From positions 1 through 5,783 of the forward strand of contig MNYL01000133.1 of assembly GCA_001873075.1 (NCBI GenBank): a DNA stretch of 5,783 nt. The letters are read 5' to 3'. This stretch comes from Fibrobacteres bacterium CG2_30_45_31 (lineage in GTDB: Bacteria; Fibrobacterota; Fibrobacteria; Fibrobacterales; Fibrobacteraceae). Position 1 is the stretch's first letter, and every line of letters starts with the position of its first letter. Below, piece by piece: positions 4,961-5,783 of this stretch. A program made the translations under genes and the position numbers. The notes beneath the pieces are model-generated. The model had not been told where the DNA came from. It did not search any database and was given only the letters and a program-made list of their open reading frames with translations.

Positions 4961-5783
4961 TTAGCCTTTCAAAATAAGATCAATGGCTTCAAGTTCTTCT
5001 TTCGAAATATGCAAATTTTCGAGCGCTTTGACTCCATCTTCGATTTGAGAGGGGCTACTGGCGCCAATAAGAACCGAGGTAACTTCTTTTAATCGAAGAA
5101 TCCATGCAATGGCGAGTTGAGAAAGTTTTTGCCCGCGTTTTTCTGCAATGTTATTGAGGGCTCGAACCTTATTGAGGCTTGATTCGACTTGGGTTGGAGT
5201 CAAAAAGAGGCTCTTAGAAGCGCGCGAATCTTTCGGGATTCCATGGAGGTAGCGATCGGTGAGAAGTCCTTGGGCGAGAGGGGAAAATGGGATGCAACCC
5301 ATTCCGGTATCGTTCAGCGCTTTTTGTAAATCGCCTTCGATCCAGCGATTAAACATGTTGTATTGTGGCTGGTGAATCAAACAAGGAGTCCCCATTGCCT
5401 TCAGAATCCGTGCGGCTTCACGAGTACTTTCCGCACTGTAGCTAGAAATACCCACATATAAAGCCTTGCCACTTCTAACAATGGAATCAAGTGCGCCCAT
5501 GGTTTCTTCTAAGGGGGTTTCCGGGTCTGGACGATGGTGATAAAATATATCCACATAATCAAGTCCCATGCGTTTGAGACTTTGATCAAGACTTGCCATT
5601 AAATATTTGCGGCTGCCAAAATCTCCATAAGGCCCACTCCACATGCCCCAACCGGCTTTCGTCGAAATAAGCATTTCATCACGATAGCTCTTAAAATCGG
5701 CTTTGAGAATGCGACCAAATGTTTCTTCTGCACTTCCTGCAGGGGGCCCGTAGTTATTTGCTAAATCAAAATGAGTAATGCCT
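4961..5783 (-). CDS. gpr: Aldo/keto reductase, YghZ/Gpr-like (5' truncated by window edge)
   Basis: The frame stays open to the window edge; base 5783 is the last base of a split codon and 273 residues are visible. The ATG at 5674 is internal, because the 36 residues before it contain the family motif GITHFDLANNYGPPAGSAEE. Compared with E. coli YghZ from memory, about 55 N-terminal residues are missing. The aldo/keto reductase tetrad is complete: D6 and Y11 (visible numbering) in FDLANNYG, K42 in ISTKAG, and H83 in YHHR. SRKYLMASLDQSLKRMGLDY (57-76) and the NADPH-binding SVLIGASSPSQIE near the C-terminus are near-identical in style to YghZ, which reduces L-glyceraldehyde 3-phosphate and methylglyoxal with NADPH. 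A detoxifying role is therefore likely, though exact substrate is inferred. The protein ends about 14 residues earlier than YghZ. It is the first visible gene of the minus-strand unit. Confidence 0.92.
   Translation of the reverse strand, partial: GITHFDLANNYGPPAGSAEETFGRILKADFKSYRDEMLISTKAGWGMWSGPYGDFGSRKYLMASLDQSLKRMGLDYVDIFYHHRPDPETPLEETMGALDSIVRSGKALYVGISSYSAESTREAARILKAMGTPCLIHQPQYNMFNRWIEGDLQKALNDTGMGCIPFSPLAQGLLTDRYLHGIPKDSRASKSLFLTPTQVESSLNKVRALNNIAEKRGQKLSQLAIAWILRLKEVTSVLIGASSPSQIEDGVKALENLHISKEELEAIDLILKG
4965..4970 (-). promoter_or_regulatory. Ribosome binding site for the zinc-ribbon microprotein
   Basis: On the minus strand GAAAGG stands 7 nt before the ATG at 4957, overlapping the last codons of the aldo/keto reductase. 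It is among the best Shine-Dalgarno matches in the window and supports translation of the 46-codon frame. Confidence 0.65.

Noticed and set aside
4823..5092. Plus-strand frame of 89 codons across the zinc-ribbon and reductase genes
   Set aside because: The minus-strand zinc ribbon and the reductase with intact motifs explain this DNA. The plus-strand product has no motif.
5672..5674. ATG of the aldo/keto reductase frame as a true start
   Set aside because: The frame upstream encodes the conserved DLANNYG catalytic segment, so this methionine is internal and the gene is truncated by the window edge.

Overview
The window is densely packed bacterial DNA of moderate GC (mid-40s percent by eye), with two operon-like blocks that converge on a 48-bp gap at 3913-3960. 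Gene family features point towards the Fibrobacterota/Bacteroidota (FCB) side of the tree: a Bacteroidota-style adenosine-kinase-like PfkB protein, a rhomboid protease with a small soluble C-terminal domain of a type I associate with that group, and a PilO/GspM-like pilus or secretion protein just before rsmD. This placement is an inference from family resemblance. No rRNA or other decisive marker is present.

Plus strand, 1-3912: the 3' end of a PilO/GspM-like gene, then rsmD (16S rRNA G966 methyltransferase), coaD (phosphopantetheine adenylyltransferase), a rhomboid intramembrane serine protease, a PfkB-family adenosine/sugar kinase, and a three-helix membrane protein with a DUF2007-like N-terminal domain. 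Gaps are 9, 9, -13, 20 and -4 nt, so the genes are probably co-transcribed and partly translationally coupled. The rsmD-coaD pair is a common bacterial arrangement. The downstream rhomboid, kinase and membrane protein share no obvious pathway with it.

Minus strand, 5783-3961 in reading order: a 5'-truncated aldo/keto reductase closely resembling E. coli YghZ/Gpr, then a 46-codon zinc-ribbon microprotein at 4957-4817, then a radical SAM enzyme of the TYW1-like (COG0731-type) class. The gaps are 3 nt and -8 nt, so this is a tight three-gene unit whose promoter lies outside the window.

No tRNA, rRNA, CRISPR array, insertion sequence, attachment site or origin was seen, and no stretch of 300 bases lacks a gene. 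The most interesting element is the zinc-ribbon microprotein overlapping the start of an uncharacterised radical SAM enzyme. The rest is mainly housekeeping with some poorly characterised accessory domains.
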